DNA of 7,024 nt. Source: an uncultured Clostridia bacterium. Its GTDB lineage: Bacteria > Bacillota > Clostridia > Christensenellales > Borkfalkiaceae. The position numbers were made by a program, and so were the translations under genes. The DNA lies in NCBI GenBank assembly GCA_947627125.1, contig CANQUY010000093.1, positions 1 to 7,024 on the forward strand, read 5' to 3'. Under the pieces are notes generated by a model. That model made no database searches and was not told the origin of the DNA. It was given only the letters and a program-made list of their open reading frames with translations. Shown in pieces: positions 6,225 to 7,024 of the stretch (the first letter of the stretch is position 1; every line of letters starts with the position of its first letter).

Positions 6225-6246
6225 AAATTTTTTTCGGGGATTTTTT
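6225..6246 (-). promoter_or_regulatory. A-tracts upstream of the -35 (UP-element-like)
   Basis: On the minus strand AAAAAA (6246-6241) and AAAAAAATTT (6234-6225) lie roughly 50-65 bases before the predicted transcription start, centred about 13 bases apart. Such tracts favour RNA polymerase alpha-subunit contact or DNA bending and suggest a strong promoter. Role inferred from position only. Confidence 0.4.
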
Positions 6247-6263
6247 AAGAATATGCGGGGTGT

Positions 6264-6345
6264 TCATGCAGAGCGAAGCGATGAATCCCGTTAGGCCTAC
6301 GGACATCCGTTGGTTTTATGGGATCCTTCGCTACGCTCAGGATGA
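6264..6345. repeat. Inverted pair of the short dispersed repeat (copies 2 and 3)
   Basis: Copy 2 is on the plus strand at 6264-6290 (TCATGCAGAG...GAATCCCG) and copy 3 on the minus strand at 6345-6318 (TCATCCTGAG...GGATCCCAT). Their inner arms, 6271-6289 and 6320-6338, are inverted with 16 of 19 positions matching. The 27-base centre contains the palindrome TAGGCCTA (6292-6299) and CGGA-CA-TCCG (6300-6309). The whole can fold into one long hairpin. Both ends match copy 1 at 4104-4134. MITE/REP-like by appearance; no flanking target duplication was recognised. Confidence 0.7.
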
Positions 6346-6418
6346 GCGGGCGGGACAGGATGGCACGCGCGGGGCGGGATGACGCGGCGGGCGGCATAAC
6401 GATTATTTGTAAATATTA
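6346..6418. other. GC-rich spacer with degenerate GGATGa motifs
   Basis: After the inverted repeat come three variants of GGATGA/GGATGG at about 6340, 6358 and 6378, roughly 18-20 bases apart in a G-rich tract, then an AT-rich stretch. No gene, and no intrinsic terminator for the minus-strand frame that ends at 6419, can be seen. Confidence 0.3.
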
Positions 6419-7024
6419 TTACATATTCTTCTGGAAGAATTCTTCGATCTTTTCAAACGGCACAGCGTTCTTTCCGCCTCCGTCGTAGAGGTCGGTATGG
6501 ACTGCGCCCGCGACGAGGAATAGCTCCTTATTTGCAGCATATGTGCTGTTTTTTGTCATTGCTGCATAGGCATCCTTTGAAAAATAGCAGGAGTGCGCCT
6601 TGTCGCCGTGAACAAGGAGCACCGCGCTCCGTATCTCATTGCTGTAGGAAAGAATGGGCATATTGATAAATGAAAGCGCAGAAGTCTTATTCCATCCGCC
6701 GTTGCTGTTCAGACTGCGGACATGATAGCCGCGCTTGGTCTTGTAATAGTCGTAATAGTCCTTGACGAAAAACGGCGCGTCGTCGGGAAGCGGATCGACA
6801 ACTCCCCCGCCGAGCTCATAACTGCCCTGCCTGTAATCGGCCGTGCGCTGCTCGTTGAGGGCTCTTTTTGTTTCATAGCGAGCCTCTTCGCTGTCGGCAG
6901 AATCGAAATACCCCTTGGCGTTCACTCGCGTCATGTCGTACATTGTGACGGCGACCGTCGCCTTGATCTTGGCGAGCCCGCCGGACTGCTCCGCCGGGAA
7001 GAACTTCACCACATCCAGCCCCAG
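6419..7024 (-). CDS. Partial frame: KDPG-aldolase segment joined to C-terminal half of a YcjY-like alpha/beta hydrolase
   Basis: 201 residues are visible and the frame is open to the window edge, so the start lies outside; the GTG at 7012 is internal. Residues 1-16, LGLDVVKFFPAEQSGG, match the region of KDPG/KHG aldolases that holds the Schiff-base lysine (Lys7 in KFFPAE). From about residue 20 on, the sequence is the C-terminal part of a YcjY-like alpha/beta hydrolase: TVAVTMYDMTR (23-33), KGYFDS, GGVVDPLPDDAP, DYYDYYKTKRGYH, LNSNGGW, then VLLVHGDKAHS (135-145) with the candidate acid, and AVHTDLYDGG (174-183) with His176, the probable catalytic histidine. The nucleophile elbow that hydrolases carry before MYDM is absent, replaced by aldolase sequence. 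The stop at 6419 fits the family's usual C-terminus. As it stands it should be neither a working aldolase nor a working hydrolase. It is either a real in-frame fusion by deletion or an assembly error. Confidence 0.8.
   Translation of the reverse strand: MGLDVVKFFPAEQSGGLAKIKATVAVTMYDMTRVNAKGYFDSADSEEARYETKRALNEQRTADYRQGSYELGGGVVDPLPDDAPFFVKDYYDYYKTKRGYHVRSLNSNGGWNKTSALSFINMPILSYSNEIRSAVLLVHGDKAHSCYFSKDAYAAMTKNSTYAANKELFLVAGAVHTDLYDGGGKNAVPFEKIEEFFQKNM
6959..7024 (-). pseudogene. KDPG/KHG aldolase fragment (eda-like) at the fusion end
   Basis: Sixty-six bases coding for 22 residues of an aldolase core, including the lysine that forms the Schiff base with pyruvate/KDPG. In the intact family this is followed by a segment such as the A-P-Y/F stretch and then a PTGGI phosphate-binding loop, neither of which is present. 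The last shared residues are KIKA (AAGATCAAGGCG, 6970-6959), after which hydrolase sequence takes over. The upstream remainder is outside the window, so it could also be an intact aldolase N-terminal domain. Confidence 0.65.

Noticed and set aside
6271..6338. Terminator for the minus-strand frame ending at 6419
   Set aside because: The inverted repeat can form a long hairpin, but it lies about 80 bases past the stop, has a 30-base loop and is not followed by a T-run on the minus strand.
7010..7012. GTG at 7012 as the start of a complete 197-residue hydrolase
   Set aside because: The frame stays open to the window edge, and the residues before and after this codon form one continuous aldolase motif (LGLDVVKFF), so the codon is internal.

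Overview
The window looks like a chromosomal segment of a Gram-positive-type anaerobe, most likely a gut Clostridia-like member of the Bacillota. This rests on protein style (a clostridial-type transketolase, a lipoprotein-like beta-helix surface protein with a C/H-rich segment common in clostridial surface proteins), GGAGG-type ribosome binding sites and palindromic intergenic repeats. It is inference from protein and repeat style; no taxonomic marker is present.

Layout. Positions 1-1641 (+) hold the C-terminal ~80% of a transketolase, closed by a strong intrinsic terminator (1649-1675). Ten bases after that hairpin starts a small cytoplasmic lipase-like alpha/beta hydrolase (1682-2455, +). 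It is followed by a polytopic membrane protein of the DUF1295/steroid 5-alpha-reductase-like family (2509-3372, +) and a nitroreductase-family flavoprotein (3417-3959, +). These three run in one direction with gaps of 53 and 44 bases and no convincing terminator between them, so they may be co-transcribed. Positions 3960-4225 are non-coding: a ~125-base element of five consecutive triloop hairpins, one copy of a second short repeat, then a 13-bp terminator serving the opposite strand. Positions 4226-6133 (-) encode a 635-residue exported, probably lipid-anchored beta-helix-type protein, with its own recognisable promoter (TTGACA, 17 bases, TGAAAT), A-tracts upstream, and a 5' leader with two palindromes. 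Positions 6214-6418 are non-coding and carry two further, inverted copies of the short repeat. Positions 6419-7024 (-) are the 3' part of an open reading frame that runs off the window.

The most surprising point is that last frame. Its visible first ~22 residues read as the Schiff-base-lysine region of a KDPG/KHG aldolase (LGLDVVKFFPAEQSGG), and it then passes without a frame break into the C-terminal half of a YcjY-like alpha/beta hydrolase. This is either a real in-frame gene fusion/deletion or an assembly chimera.

Functionally the window mixes central carbon metabolism (transketolase, the aldolase fragment) with a possible lipid/redox set (lipase, DUF1295 reductase-like protein, nitroreductase) and one surface protein of unknown role. 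I see no CRISPR array, tRNA, rRNA, transposase or phage gene.
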